Below, one piece after another: positions 54,819 through 63,305 of a stretch of 64,000 bases of DNA. Under the pieces are notes generated by a model. The model was not told where the DNA came from. It ran no database searches and saw only the letters and a list, made by a program, of their open reading frames with translations. The DNA is from Macrothele yani. Taxonomy: Eukaryota; Arthropoda; Arachnida; Araneae; Macrothelidae. Within the stretch, counting starts at the first letter, position 1. Each line of letters opens with the position of its first letter. The position numbers were made by a program, and so were the translations under genes. Location of the stretch: positions 76,895,964 through 76,959,963 of the forward strand of contig CM077022.1 of assembly GCA_039090855.1 (NCBI GenBank), read 5' to 3'.

Positions 54819-55244
54819 ATGTGTCTCACCCTGATTAACGAGCATGGAGTGACTACAATATTTCACTGTAGTCAAAATAAAAATCATATGATGCTAAAAT
54901 ACCGCATGACGCCGAACAAACTGTATATAACCAGTTATGGAGATAACGATCGTGATGAACTGGATTCGATCATTGAACGTGATCATGTGGATTTTATGAT
55001 ACTAAATGATATTCCCCGGAACAACTACAATGATGAAGTTGTGGACTTGATTTACAAAGTCAGGATCAGCAAAGAAGACGCCATCAATGGATTATTGATT
55101 GGAAGATTTTTACTGACTGAGTACACTGTGAAATTGACCTATCCTGACTATTACATGGACTATTGTGTGGGAGTCGTCTTGACGGACGATGTGGTGAATT
55201 GTTTAAAAGTATTAAAGCACGATTGTAATGTTTATCATCACTGA
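54819..55244 (+). CDS. Family A protein 2, 141 aa
   Basis: It begins MCLTLINEHGVTTIFHC and ends LKVLKHDCNVYHH. It is closest to 57172: same length, the same LNDIPxNNYxDE segment near residue 65 and the same EDAINGLLxGRFLLTEYTVKL core near residue 90. Charged, soluble, no signal peptide. It is about 50 bp downstream of its TATA box and is followed by AATAAA and the hairpin module. Family unknown outside this locus. Confidence 0.8.
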   Translation: MCLTLINEHGVTTIFHCSQNKNHMMLKYRMTPNKLYITSYGDNDRDELDSIIERDHVDFMILNDIPRNNYNDEVVDLIYKVRISKEDAINGLLIGRFLLTEYTVKLTYPDYYMDYCVGVVLTDDVVNCLKVLKHDCNVYHH

Positions 55245-55339
55245 TACTCCTTATGGAACTATATTCATTAATCAATCAAGGAATCTGTCTTATAACCTTG
55301 AATTGTCACATATTGTAAATATCTTTTCTTTTTTGAAAC

Positions 55340-55406
55340 AATAAAGACGAAAAAAATAAGGAAGAGAATCCCAATTTTTTGAGGGATTCTCTTCCTTATT
55401 TTTTTT
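55340..55406 (+). terminator. AATAAA plus 3' hairpin of 54819 gene
   Basis: AATAAAGACG is followed by AAATAAGGAAGAGAATCCC pairing with GGGATTCTCTTCCTTATTT. An AACCAATGGTTC motif follows at 55419. The ATAAGG stem differs from the ATGGGG of sister hairpins with a matching CCTTAT. Confidence 0.75.
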
Positions 55407-55439
55407 ATAAAGTATTTTAACCAATGGTTCTTCATTATG

Positions 55440-56340
55440 AAGAAAAATACAACATTTTTAAAGATACAACGTCATTTAAACAACAACAACAATGTTTAAA
55501 ACTCTGAATTTTTTTTTGAATGGTATCAAGCATATGTCAAAAAATATCCGATCCGAGCAATGGCAAGTTTCAGTTGGTAGTAGGGTTATACAAATGTTGC
55601 AGCAGTGTATTATTAATATACAACGTAACAACACGTTATGTGTCTTTAAAATGTAACCGAGTTTGGGTAAAATTATAAGATTTTATTTCTTCTACAACAG
55701 ATTTCATGTTTAATTTTGAACGTGCCATATAACAAAAATGAATATAACAAAATGAATGAATGTATGCTTTTCAAGTCTCCTCTTAATGCATGATTCCAAT
55801 GGTTAAAATCCTAGTTGAACTAGGAGATCAGTATACTATCAATTTAGTAAAATATTATGCACATCTTCTTTTATATCATCAAAAGAAAGCTTGCTGACTA
55901 CATTTATCCCTCTTTTCCTATACAAAAGTTGCAGCGGTATATGATTAATATTCAATTTAGTAAAATATTATGCACATCTTCTTTTATATCATCAAAAGAA
56001 AGCTTGCTGACTACATTTATCCCTCTTTTTCTATACAAAAGTTGCAGCGGTATATGATTAATATACAATTTAGTAAAATATTATGCACATCTTCTTTTAT
56101 ATCATCAAAAGAAAGCTTGCTGACTACATTTATCCCTCTTTTTCTATACAAAAGTTGCAGCGGTATATGATTAATATACAACGTAATAACAGGTCATGTG
56201 TTTTTAATGGTTTAGGTAAAATTATAAGATTTTATTTCTTCTTCTTCAACAACAAATTTCATGTTTAATTTTGTACGTGTCATATAACAAAAAATGAACA
56301 AATGTCTCCTCTTAATGCATGATTCCAATGGTTAAAAACT
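55440..56340. repeat. Gene-free segment with 113-bp tandem repeat (3 copies, 55844-56190)
   Basis: The unit contains TTTAGTAAAATATTATGCAC, ATCAAAAGAAAGCTTGCTGA and AAAAGTTGCAGCGGTATATG. The flanks are duplicated too: CATGTTTAATTTTGTACGTG and CTCCTCTTAATGCATGATTC recur near 55705-55795 and 56260-56325. Three overlapping 61-66 codon ORFs are repeat products. Confidence 0.65.
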
Positions 56341-56344
56341 TTGC

Positions 56345-56393
56345 CAAAAAAAATGGGGAAAGAGGGCCTAAGCCCTCTTTCCCCATTTTTTTC
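56345..56393 (-). terminator. 3' hairpin of 56912 gene
   Basis: AAATGGGGAAAGAGGGC pairs with GCCCTCTTTCCCCATTT around CTAA. A CCAATGGTT motif lies on the far side (56326-56334), so the module is oriented to the minus-strand gene. Confidence 0.75.
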
Positions 56394-56444
56394 CACTTTT
56401 ATTTAAAAAATATATTTACAGTAATGTACAAAAAGTATGACGAT

Positions 56445-56912
56445 TTACAATGATTGAATATGAAATGATAACAAAGACTGATTATCATTCTTGGAGAATG
56501 TAGTATCAATTTTATACTGTCCTTCACGTGATGAAGTCTCTAAAAGAGGTATGATGGCTGGTTCTACTTCCATCCACGGAACAGTTATTAAAAGTTCATC
56601 AATTTCTGAATCTGTTAGAACCTCAGTTTCCGCTTTTGAAGCTGTCAGATTATGCACTTCTGTCTTTTGTGGAGGAATCTCTTTAAAATTTTGTGGCAAT
56701 CCATGAGGCAGAATTTTCATTCTTGAGAAGAGGCATTTTACTTCTCTATGACGTCTGTCCTCTCTATGACGTCTGTCCTCTCTATGACGTCTGTCCTCTC
56801 TATGACGTCTCCTCCTATTCTTTAACAGCGGGACATAGTCTTTATCCCCAGTAAAATCCGGGACATCCATGTCCACGTAACTTGTTCGTAAAACAGGTCT
56901 TAACTCATACAT
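56445..56912 (-). CDS. Family B protein 4 with REDRRH repeats, 155 aa
   Basis: It begins MYELRPVLRTSYVDMD, sharing MYELRP with 40420. A basic stretch of four REDRRH hexads (residues about 35-60) is followed by VKCLFSRM. The C-terminal 60 residues carry the family block: LLITVPWMEV, IIPLLETSSREG, YKIDTTF and LLSFHIQS. The high Arg/His content of the repeat suggests nucleic-acid binding (inference). A minus-strand TATA box (ATATAAAAGAG, near 56946) precedes it, and it is divergent from 57172. Confidence 0.75.
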   Translation of the reverse strand: MYELRPVLRTSYVDMDVPDFTGDKDYVPLLKNRRRRHREDRRHREDRRHREDRRHREVKCLFSRMKILPHGLPQNFKEIPPQKTEVHNLTASKAETEVLTDSEIDELLITVPWMEVEPAIIPLLETSSREGQYKIDTTFSKNDNQSLLSFHIQSL

Positions 56913-56969
56913 GATGCAGTTATGAAGTATTAAAAATTAGTGCCAGCTCTTTTATATTCCTCTCTTTAC

Positions 56970-57145
56970 AGGATATGACGTAACCAGATATGACGTAACC
57001 AGATATGACGTCTTCATAACAAGATATGAAATCTTCAAATAACAAGATATGAAATCTTCAAATAACCAGATATGACGTAACCGGATTTTGAATAACAAGA
57101 TAAATCTTCAAATAACAAGATAAACCGGATTTTGAATAACACAAA
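56970..57145. promoter_or_regulatory. Bidirectional array with AACCAGATATGACGTAACC units
   Basis: Units of 16-27 bp alternate AACCAGATATGACGTAAC and AATAACAAGATATGAAATCT forms. The ATATGACGTAA part is the bZIP half of the shared composite; the ETS-like GGA has become AGA in most units but persists as ACCGGAT at 57080 and 57124. It lies between divergent family B and family A genes. Confidence 0.65.
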
Positions 57146-57171
57146 CCTTATTTAGAATACTTGGTGAAAGC

Positions 57172-57597
57172 ATGTGCCTCACTCTGATTAATCAACACGG
57201 AGTAACAACAACATTTCATTGTAGTTTTCTTGGAAAGCACATGACTTTAAAATATCGCATGACATTGGATAAAATATTTATTATTAGTTATGGGTACAAC
57301 GATCAAGATTATCTAGAATCCATCTTTAAATACGATTTTGTAGATTTTATGGTACTAAATGACATTCTCCCAAACAACTACAAAGATGAACTTGTGGATG
57401 TAATGTATAAAACTGAAATCTGCAAACAAGATGCCATTGACGGATTAATGACTGGAAAATTCTTATTGGCCGAGTATACTGTGAAATTAAATTATCCCGA
57501 TTATTATAAAGAATATTTTATGAGTGTCGTTCTAGTGGACGATGTGGTCAATTGTTTAAAAGCGTTAAAGCACGATTGTGATGTATATTTACATTGA
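57172..57597 (+). CDS. Family A protein 3, 141 aa
   Basis: It begins MCLTLINQHGVTTTFHC and ends LKALKHDCDVYLH, collinear with 54819 over its whole length. The most conserved stretch is again DAIxGLxxGxFLLxEYTVKL followed by YPDYY. No clear TATA box is visible within 60 bp upstream, unlike its paralogues, and only about 57 bp separate its stop from the next family A start. Confidence 0.8.
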   Translation: MCLTLINQHGVTTTFHCSFLGKHMTLKYRMTLDKIFIISYGYNDQDYLESIFKYDFVDFMVLNDILPNNYKDELVDVMYKTEICKQDAIDGLMTGKFLLAEYTVKLNYPDYYKEYFMSVVLVDDVVNCLKALKHDCDVYLH

Positions 57598-57654
57598 TAT
57601 GCTCACACATGTCTTTTTTGAACTTTCCTTATAGGGAACTATTTTATCATCATC

Positions 57655-58038
57655 ATGTGTCTATCTCTCATTCAAGAAAATGGAATTATATGTTCATTTG
57701 AGTGTAGTATTGGAGAAAGGAAACATCTACACATCATATACGTCATGAAACTTGAGGACAAAACGTTATTACAGGGTGAGAATGATCCAGAATATTTAAA
57801 AGACATTTTAGAAGACAATGTAACATGTATTCTACTCAACGATTTAAAATCTGAAAACTCTGAATATAAAAAAAAAGTACGCGTCAGTTATAAATCGACA
57901 TCCATCAGTAAAAATGAAGCTATGCAAGGATTATTGGAAGGAATTTTTTTATTGACAAAAGTGCAAAGTCCTGAAAATAAGATACTTTTTGGTGTGGTAT
58001 CAGTCGAGGATGAAGTGGTCCCATGTTTAAAAAAATAA
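57655..58038 (+). CDS. Family A protein 4, C-terminally truncated by an A-run, 127 aa
   Basis: It begins MCLSLIQENGIICSFEC and is closest to 35470 (shared YVMKL segment, LLQGxxDPxxLKxIL and NDL). It stops at CLKK because seven A (58029-58035) put a TAA in frame. Reading past it in the frame one base over, the familiar DC-x-IY ending and a stop follow within about 30 bases, so the truncation is one indel. The last residues of the domain are lost as read. It is either a recent lesion or a read error. No hairpin module follows. Confidence 0.7.
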   Translation: MCLSLIQENGIICSFECSIGERKHLHIIYVMKLEDKTLLQGENDPEYLKDILEDNVTCILLNDLKSENSEYKKKVRVSYKSTSISKNEAMQGLLEGIFLLTKVQSPENKILFGVVSVEDEVVPCLKK

Positions 58039-58149
58039 AGTACGATTGTCATATTTATGTATAATAATACGTCAAAATTGTAACATTTGTCCTCCTTTTT
58101 TTCTGTAAAATGTTTGACTTGCAATAAAGATTAGGAAAAAAAGAATTTA

Positions 58150-58385
58150 AGACATTTTATTATGCATAACCTCGTATCAAAATAGGTCATCACATTTTCT
58201 CAGTAAACAGGATGTAGAAAAGAGATAACCTCGTATCAAAATAGGTCATCACATTTTCTCAGTAAACAGGATGTAAATAACCTCGTATCAAAATAGCTCA
58301 TCTCTCAGTAAACAGAATGTAAAAAAGAGATAACCTCGTATCAAAATAGGTCATCTCTCAGTAAACAGGATGTAGAGACTAGTAT
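58150..58385 (+). promoter_or_regulatory. Tandem array, about 4 units of 50-58 bp, upstream of 58454
   Basis: The unit includes ATAACCTCGTATCAAAATAG, GTCATCACATTTTCTCAG and TAAACAGGATGTAGA. The ACAGGATGT matches the ETS-like half of the shared motif. A weak TATA (AGTATTTAAAC, near 58381) follows. Confidence 0.65.
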
Positions 58386-58453
58386 TTAAACGAAAAACTC
58401 TGCATCACAGAACACAAGATTCCACATCACAGAGTATTCTACTCCGCATAATA

Positions 58454-58900
58454 ATGTGTCGTCTAGGAAGTGATGAATACGATTCTCAAAGCGATAATTA
58501 TGAACATGAACGGAATTCTCAAAGCAGTCATGGTGATGTAATATTATATTTGCACGAAATTCATCATGAACCGCACGAAGGATGTATTATTCAATCTAAT
58601 ATTCAACCAGATGACATTCAACAAGAAATATACTGGCATGATGAAGACTTTGAACAAGAATCACTTCAACAAGATGACATTCAACAAGAACCATACTGGG
58701 ATGAAGACTTTGAACAGGAACCACTTCAACAAGAATCATTTCAACAAGAACCATACTGGGATGAAGACTTTGAACAGGAACCACTTCAACAAGAATCATT
58801 TCAACAAGAACCATACTGGGATGAAGACTTTGAACAGGAACCACTTCAACAAGAATCATTTCAACAAGAACCATACTGGGATGAAGACTTTGAACAATAA
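58454..58900 (+). CDS. Acidic Gln/Glu repeat protein with PYWDEDFEQ units, 148 aa
   Basis: It begins MCRLGSDEYDSQSDNY. From about residue 60 it is made of 20-residue units containing QQEPYWDEDFEQ and EPLQQESF; three copies are nearly identical, after an older divergent one (IYWHDEDFEQ). The EPYWDEDF core is shared with the gene at 32029. A highly acidic protein with aromatic residues in each repeat resembles an activation domain in composition (inference). Hairpin module downstream. Family unknown. Confidence 0.75.
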   Translation: MCRLGSDEYDSQSDNYEHERNSQSSHGDVILYLHEIHHEPHEGCIIQSNIQPDDIQQEIYWHDEDFEQESLQQDDIQQEPYWDEDFEQEPLQQESFQQEPYWDEDFEQEPLQQESFQQEPYWDEDFEQEPLQQESFQQEPYWDEDFEQ

Positions 58901-59076
58901 TTATATAATGAAATGAAGATTTTTCAACAAAAACTGGATACTTCTTTAACGAAAAACTGAATATATTTTAATCAGAACTGGATATATTTTACGTTCTCTA
59001 CACATTTAGTTCATTTTGATTGTTAAAAATATATAAGATTGTTGTAAATATATATATTTGTATAGATTTTTTTAAC

Positions 59077-59141
59077 AATAAAGACAAAAAAAATGGGGAA
59101 GAGAATTTCCAATACCGGAAATTCTCTTCCCCATTTTTTTT
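59077..59141 (+). terminator. AATAAA plus 3' hairpin of 58454 gene
   Basis: AATAAAGACA is followed by ATGGGGAAGAGAATTTCC pairing with GGAAATTCTCTTCCCCAT. AACCATTGGG follows at 59153. Confidence 0.75.
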
Positions 59142-59353
59142 TAAGTTTTTATTAACCATTGGGTTCATTATATTTTCTTATCACATTTCATTAATATAGA
59201 TTTCTTTTTTAACCTAAAGGATTATACAAACAATCAATTTTTAATAATAAATATCAGTTACAATTTTTTAATGCACACCTCATGAATTATACAAATAAGC
59301 AATTTTTTTTAATAATGAGTCAATTCAATATAAAAGAAATACTTTAAATATAT

Positions 59354-59602
59354 TTATCTTCGTTGTTTTTTTGACGATTCTCCATAACTTTCACTTTCCC
59401 TTCCGTGACTTTTACCATATGGTTCTCCAACCTTTTGCTTTTTAGCCCAAGATTCTGTATCATCAAGTCCATGTACTTTTGTTTGTTTAACTTCAGCTTC
59501 TAATTTTTGAATCTGTTTAATTATTCTCTCCCCTCGATCGGGTAACCTATCAGCATATTCATTATAAAGTTTTTGCTTTTCTTCAATGGTACGTCTGTGC
59601 AT
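59354..59602 (-). CDS. Family C small coiled-coil protein 1, 82 aa
   Basis: It begins MHRRTIEEKQKLYNEY. A short heptad-like helix (IIKQIQKLEAEVKQ, residues about 27-40) is followed by a polar basic tail ending SSKKQRR. The start M(H/D/Q)RRT(I/T)EEK, the QxxKLExE(I/V)(K/Q) helix, the KKxKVxE motif and the basic end are shared by three consecutive genes. Likely a small nuclear dimerising protein (inference). Function unknown. Confidence 0.7.
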   Translation of the reverse strand: MHRRTIEEKQKLYNEYADRLPDRGERIIKQIQKLEAEVKQTKVHGLDDTESWAKKQKVGEPYGKSHGRESESYGESSKKQRR

Positions 59603-59747
59603 TCTTAATTAATGAACATATTATAGAAGAGGGGGGATTATGTCATAATGAAAAAAAAACCTTGTCATAATGGATTATACAAACAATCATTTGGTACACT
59701 CAATTGTCATCGCAAAACAAATACTATTGTGACATACATGATCTTTG

Positions 59748-59972
59748 TTATTTTTTAGACGATTCTCCATAAAAGCTACCTTTGTGACCATATGGTTCTT
59801 CAACCTTTGGTTTTTTAATTAAAGATTCTTCATCGCATCCCTGTTCTTTTATTTGTTTAATCTCAAGTTCTAATTTTTCAATCTGTTGTAATATTTTTTC
59901 CCTTCGATCCAATAACTTGTCAAGATCTTCATCATGAAATTCGTACTTTTCCTCAGTGGTACGTCTGTCCAT
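59748..59972 (-). CDS. Family C small coiled-coil protein 2, 74 aa
   Basis: It begins MDRRTTEEKYEFHDED. Helix ILQQIEKLELEIKQIKEQ, then KKPKVEEPYG and a tail YGESSKK that stops just before the final QRR of its sisters. Tandem duplicate of the neighbours. Confidence 0.7.
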   Translation of the reverse strand: MDRRTTEEKYEFHDEDLDKLLDRREKILQQIEKLELEIKQIKEQGCDEESLIKKPKVEEPYGHKGSFYGESSKK

Positions 59973-60030
59973 TCTTATTTAATGAACAAATCATGGAGGA
60001 AATAAATTATAATTAATATATAATTAATAT

Positions 60031-60294
60031 TTACCTTCGTTGCTTTTTAGATTCACAAGAACTATTTTCACATTCCCTTCCGTAATTTTTACCGTATTGT
60101 TGTTCTCCAACCTTTTGCTTTTTAACCAAAGATTCAGAATCATCTGATCCACGTACTTTAGTATTTTGTGGACAATGATCCCGATAATGTTGAATTTCTG
60201 CTTCTAATTTTTGAATCTGCTTTATCACTTTCTGCCTTTGATCAGGTAACCCATCATAAAATTTTACCTTTTCCTCAATGGTACGTCTCTGCAT
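60031..60294 (-). CDS. Family C small coiled-coil protein 3, 87 aa
   Basis: It begins MQRRTIEEKVKFYDG. Helix VIKQIQKLEAEIQHYRDH, then KKQKVGEQQYGKNYGRE and the SKKQRR end. It is the most upstream member and the only one adjacent to the large AGGAAGTCAT array, which may drive the whole cluster. Confidence 0.7.
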   Translation of the reverse strand: MQRRTIEEKVKFYDGLPDQRQKVIKQIQKLEAEIQHYRDHCPQNTKVRGSDDSESLVKKQKVGEQQYGKNYGRECENSSCESKKQRR

Positions 60295-60334
60295 TCTTAA
60301 TTAATTAACAAACCAGCAAAGAAAGAAAGCAAGT

Positions 60335-60715
60335 CATGAGGGGGGAATGAACAAATCAGAAAGGAAGTCATGAACAAATCAGAAAGGAAGTCATGAACAA
60401 ATCAGAAAGGAAGTCATGAACAAATCAGAAAGGAAGTCATAAACAAATCAGAAAGGAAGTCATGAACAAATCAGAAAGGAAGTCATGAACAAATCAGAAA
60501 GGAAGTCATGAAATCAGGAAGGAAGTCATAAACAAATCAGAAAGGAAGTCATAAACAAATCAGAAAGGAAGTCATAAACAAATCAGAAAGGAAGTCATGA
60601 GCAAATCAGAAAGGAAGTCATAAACAAATCAGAAAGGAAGTCATAAACAAATCAGAAAGGAAGTCATAAACAAATCAGAAAGGAAGTCATAAACAAATCA
60701 GGAAGGAAGTAAAGA
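60335..60715. promoter_or_regulatory. 23-24 bp tandem array, about 16 units, between divergent genes
   Basis: The unit is AACAAATCAGAAAGGAAGTC then ATG or ATA. AGGAAGTCATGA/AGGAAGTCATAA joins an ETS-like core to a bZIP-like half. It lies between the family C cluster (left) and 60811 (right). No strong TATA box is evident on either side. Confidence 0.75.
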
Positions 60716-60810
60716 AATAAAAATGAACGATCGTATCCTGTATGGACAAAATGTTATTTAACAGAATCAACAGTCTTCTTGACTGACTGGGTAACATCTT
60801 GTTGAATAAT

Positions 60811-61164
60811 ATGGATGCAAAACAAATAATGGCGTTGCGGATTATTAAAACGTGGATACTGCATGATGTGTTTCCGGCACTACCGAGTGAATTTGACGAC
60901 GCATCTCCAGAAGTGATGCATGCTATAAACTTGGCAAAAAACTTTCTAGATGCTAAATTTGCCAAATGGGATTTTGAAAATCAAAACGTAGAATGGCGTT
61001 TAAGGAGATTGAATCTCGGTAAAGACATTCAAAAGAGAAGTGCTAGAATTGAAGCTGATGAAAGACAACGTGTTAAATTGGAATTTGAAATGTGGAATAC
61101 CTACAATAAAGCAGTTCAGTATATAAACTCTACAATCGCGAAAGCTACTGTTGAATCCTCTTGA
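60811..61164 (+). CDS. Family D protein 3, short form, 117 aa
   Basis: I take the ATG at 60811 (MDAKQIMALRIIKTWI), which aligns with family D starts; an in-frame ATG at 60799 adds four residues. It matches the N-terminal half of 41610 and 42624 (LPxEx, INLAKNFLDAKFAKWDF, IEADERQRxKLxxEMWNxY, YINSxIAK), then ends with ATVESS. The C-terminal half, including the LSLPxQMK and RKVCLL motifs, is absent and I see no remnant downstream. It is either a truncated paralogue or a deliberate short form. Confidence 0.7.
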   Translation: MDAKQIMALRIIKTWILHDVFPALPSEFDDASPEVMHAINLAKNFLDAKFAKWDFENQNVEWRLRRLNLGKDIQKRSARIEADERQRVKLEFEMWNTYNKAVQYINSTIAKATVESS

Positions 61165-61295
61165 AGAAACAAAAGGGGGAATTGTATTCATTGAAATGTA
61201 TTGAATCTAAAAATAAATGACAAAGAAATAATAGTGAATAATAGTTGATTTATTTTATCCAAACATCCTTGTAATCTCATGACAAAATAAAATTA

Positions 61296-61715
61296 TTATC
61301 TGTTAATGATTGCAAGTTTACATTCTTTCCATAAATCAAATCTCTTCACATCACACCTTATAAGATCGAACACAAGTTTTTCCGTTTCATCATATTCATT
61401 ATTTACAGAAAGGTCTTCCATAAATCTAACCAGTTTACAGTTTTCTATAGATTCTTGCATGACTTTATAACCCATAAGTGTCATCATATGTTGTAAAAGA
61501 GTTATGTCAAATGCGGTCATCACTTCAAGGGATTCTACAATATCCTTCAATGCTTCCAACACTTGTTTTTCATTTTCCAAAATCCTACCGTTGCTTTCAA
61601 ATTCAAAAGATATCCTGCTTTCCAAAGTATTTACAATGTGCTGTCGTTCCTCTTCACATTCTACTAACTTTTCAAACTTGACAATAAACTGTTGTACTCT
61701 TGACCTGAAACTCAT
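61296..61715 (-). CDS. Unknown helical 139-aa protein
   Basis: It begins MSFRSRVQQFIVKFEKL and is predicted helical throughout (EEERQHIVNTLESRI, ILENEKQVLEALKDIVESLE), with a charged C-terminus. No signal peptide, membrane span or known motif. It converges on 60811 and starts about 120 bp before an A/T palindrome. Confidence 0.65.
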   Translation of the reverse strand: MSFRSRVQQFIVKFEKLVECEEERQHIVNTLESRISFEFESNGRILENEKQVLEALKDIVESLEVMTAFDITLLQHMMTLMGYKVMQESIENCKLVRFMEDLSVNNEYDETEKLVFDLIRCDVKRFDLWKECKLAIINR

Positions 61716-61832
61716 CTTGGTATACTTGTAAAAGGCTGTTTTAAAGAAATTATAAATTGTAGAAACTTGATCTAAGGAATCTAAATAAAATTATAAATTG
61801 TAATACAACTTTATGTTCTTTAAAACTTTTCT

Positions 61833-61881
61833 AAAAAAAAAAAAAAAAAAAAAAATTTTTTTTTTTTTTTTTTTTTTTTTT
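61833..61881. repeat. A(n)T(n) palindrome
   Basis: About 23 A then 26 T within ACTTTTCT and AGAAAAAAGTTTT, an inverted extension. Confidence 0.85.
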
Positions 61882-61925
61882 AGAAAAAAGTTTTTGTAAA
61901 AGATTTAGAAAAGAAAAAAATAATA

Positions 61926-63194
61926 TTATACTACATTTCTTTTCCATCTCCAATAAGGAATAACTGTAGTATTACTCTCATAATCAGAATGATGCGCATG
62001 TGGTATTGGACCGTCTGCAAGCAACAGCATATTCAATTCTTCACACCTTTTATGACAACAGGGACTACAATTTTCCTCATTCTTCTGTTGAAGTAAAATG
62101 TGAAATTGTGATTCAAAAAGTTTCAACATACGCATTCCTCTAGCAACGTGTAAACAGTTATTACCCTTTTCATCTCTCAATGAAAAATCACACTTGAACA
62201 TTATTTTTTCCATCATCGGAACCAACGATTCATCAGCGGCAACTCTGAAGAAAAATGGTCTACATGTGTCTTCTTCATACTGATTAACATCACCATACAA
62301 AGAAAGTGCTTGATCTATCAAACATGGATAATAATAACCTATATATACTACAGCAGAACCCGGTATTTCATCTGCGACTTGGAGTAAATGTTCAACGTTT
62401 CCTGTCCAAATATTACAGTCTTTGAAATTGATCCACTGCTTAAGACGGTAAAGTAATTCTTTTGTTATTTTCTTTGGAGACTTGTTTAAAACTGCAGTCA
62501 TGTGCCTTTTGTCTACGTGATGATTTTCCAAACTTGTCAAAATATCGTCTCTTTCTGAATACACCAGACAATATAATTCGTATTTAGTGATATACAGTTT
62601 TGATAGTTTTTGAAGACACGACGCAATAACGTCATAATTTTGTAATTCCACAGCTAGTTTATAGAGGGAATGTAATTGTCGTTCAACTAAAATATGCATC
62701 TTTTGTAATAATACATCCGTAGGTTGATTTTTATTCATAAAAAATGCAAGTGCAAGCATTAATCCATAATCAGTTTCACTTGGTGGCGGTTCTTTCAATT
62801 CAATATACTTTAAATCAATGTAAAAATTTTTAAAACACTTGACAAAAATATCACTATCCATGGGATAATTTTTTGCGATAATGGATGCAATGGAACGGTT
62901 TTCCAGTACTAAATTGACGTTGAATTCTTTACGATTCAACAAGATTAGCATGATATCATCCAATCGATGAGTTGCCGCAAAGTGTCCCAAAGACTGTTTG
63001 TTCATAATATTCACTTTAAATTCTGGATCTTTAATAATTTGTAAGAACGTATTATACGTGGCAAAACGTTTTCTCCACTGGTGTACATTATTTTCAATCT
63101 TTGTCGGTCGAAAAATCCAAGGGTATTTAGAATACACACGGTTTAATTTATTACGACGTATCCATTTTACAACGGCGTGTGGAGCAATATCCAT
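61926..63194 (-). CDS. Ankyrin-repeat protein, 422 aa
   Basis: It begins MDIAPHAVVKWIRRNK. Residues about 55-110 contain two ankyrin-like repeats (NIMNKQSLGHFAATHRLDDI and ENRSIASIIAKNYPMDS). Another near residues 345-375 has the DEKGNNCLHVARGMRMLKLF pattern. The central 200 residues are helical and less typical. A Cys-rich segment (CSPCCHKRCEEL) lies near residue 390. Ankyrin proteins are common in large DNA viruses and usually act in host protein interactions. The gene fills the space between two A/T palindromes (61833-61881 and 63278-63321) almost exactly, like a cassette. Confidence 0.75.
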   Translation of the reverse strand: MDIAPHAVVKWIRRNKLNRVYSKYPWIFRPTKIENNVHQWRKRFATYNTFLQIIKDPEFKVNIMNKQSLGHFAATHRLDDIMLILLNRKEFNVNLVLENRSIASIIAKNYPMDSDIFVKCFKNFYIDLKYIELKEPPPSETDYGLMLALAFFMNKNQPTDVLLQKMHILVERQLHSLYKLAVELQNYDVIASCLQKLSKLYITKYELYCLVYSERDDILTSLENHHVDKRHMTAVLNKSPKKITKELLYRLKQWINFKDCNIWTGNVEHLLQVADEIPGSAVVYIGYYYPCLIDQALSLYGDVNQYEEDTCRPFFFRVAADESLVPMMEKIMFKCDFSLRDEKGNNCLHVARGMRMLKLFESQFHILLQQKNEENCSPCCHKRCEELNMLLLADGPIPHAHHSDYESNTTVIPYWRWKRNVV

Positions 63195-63274
63195 ATTTTT
63201 GTATTTAATAATTTATTTATTGTTGTCTTGTGACATAAAAATTTATATAAAATATTTTCCACAAGATATATTCT

Positions 63275-63277
<3 letters not shown>

Positions 63278-63305
<28 letters not shown>

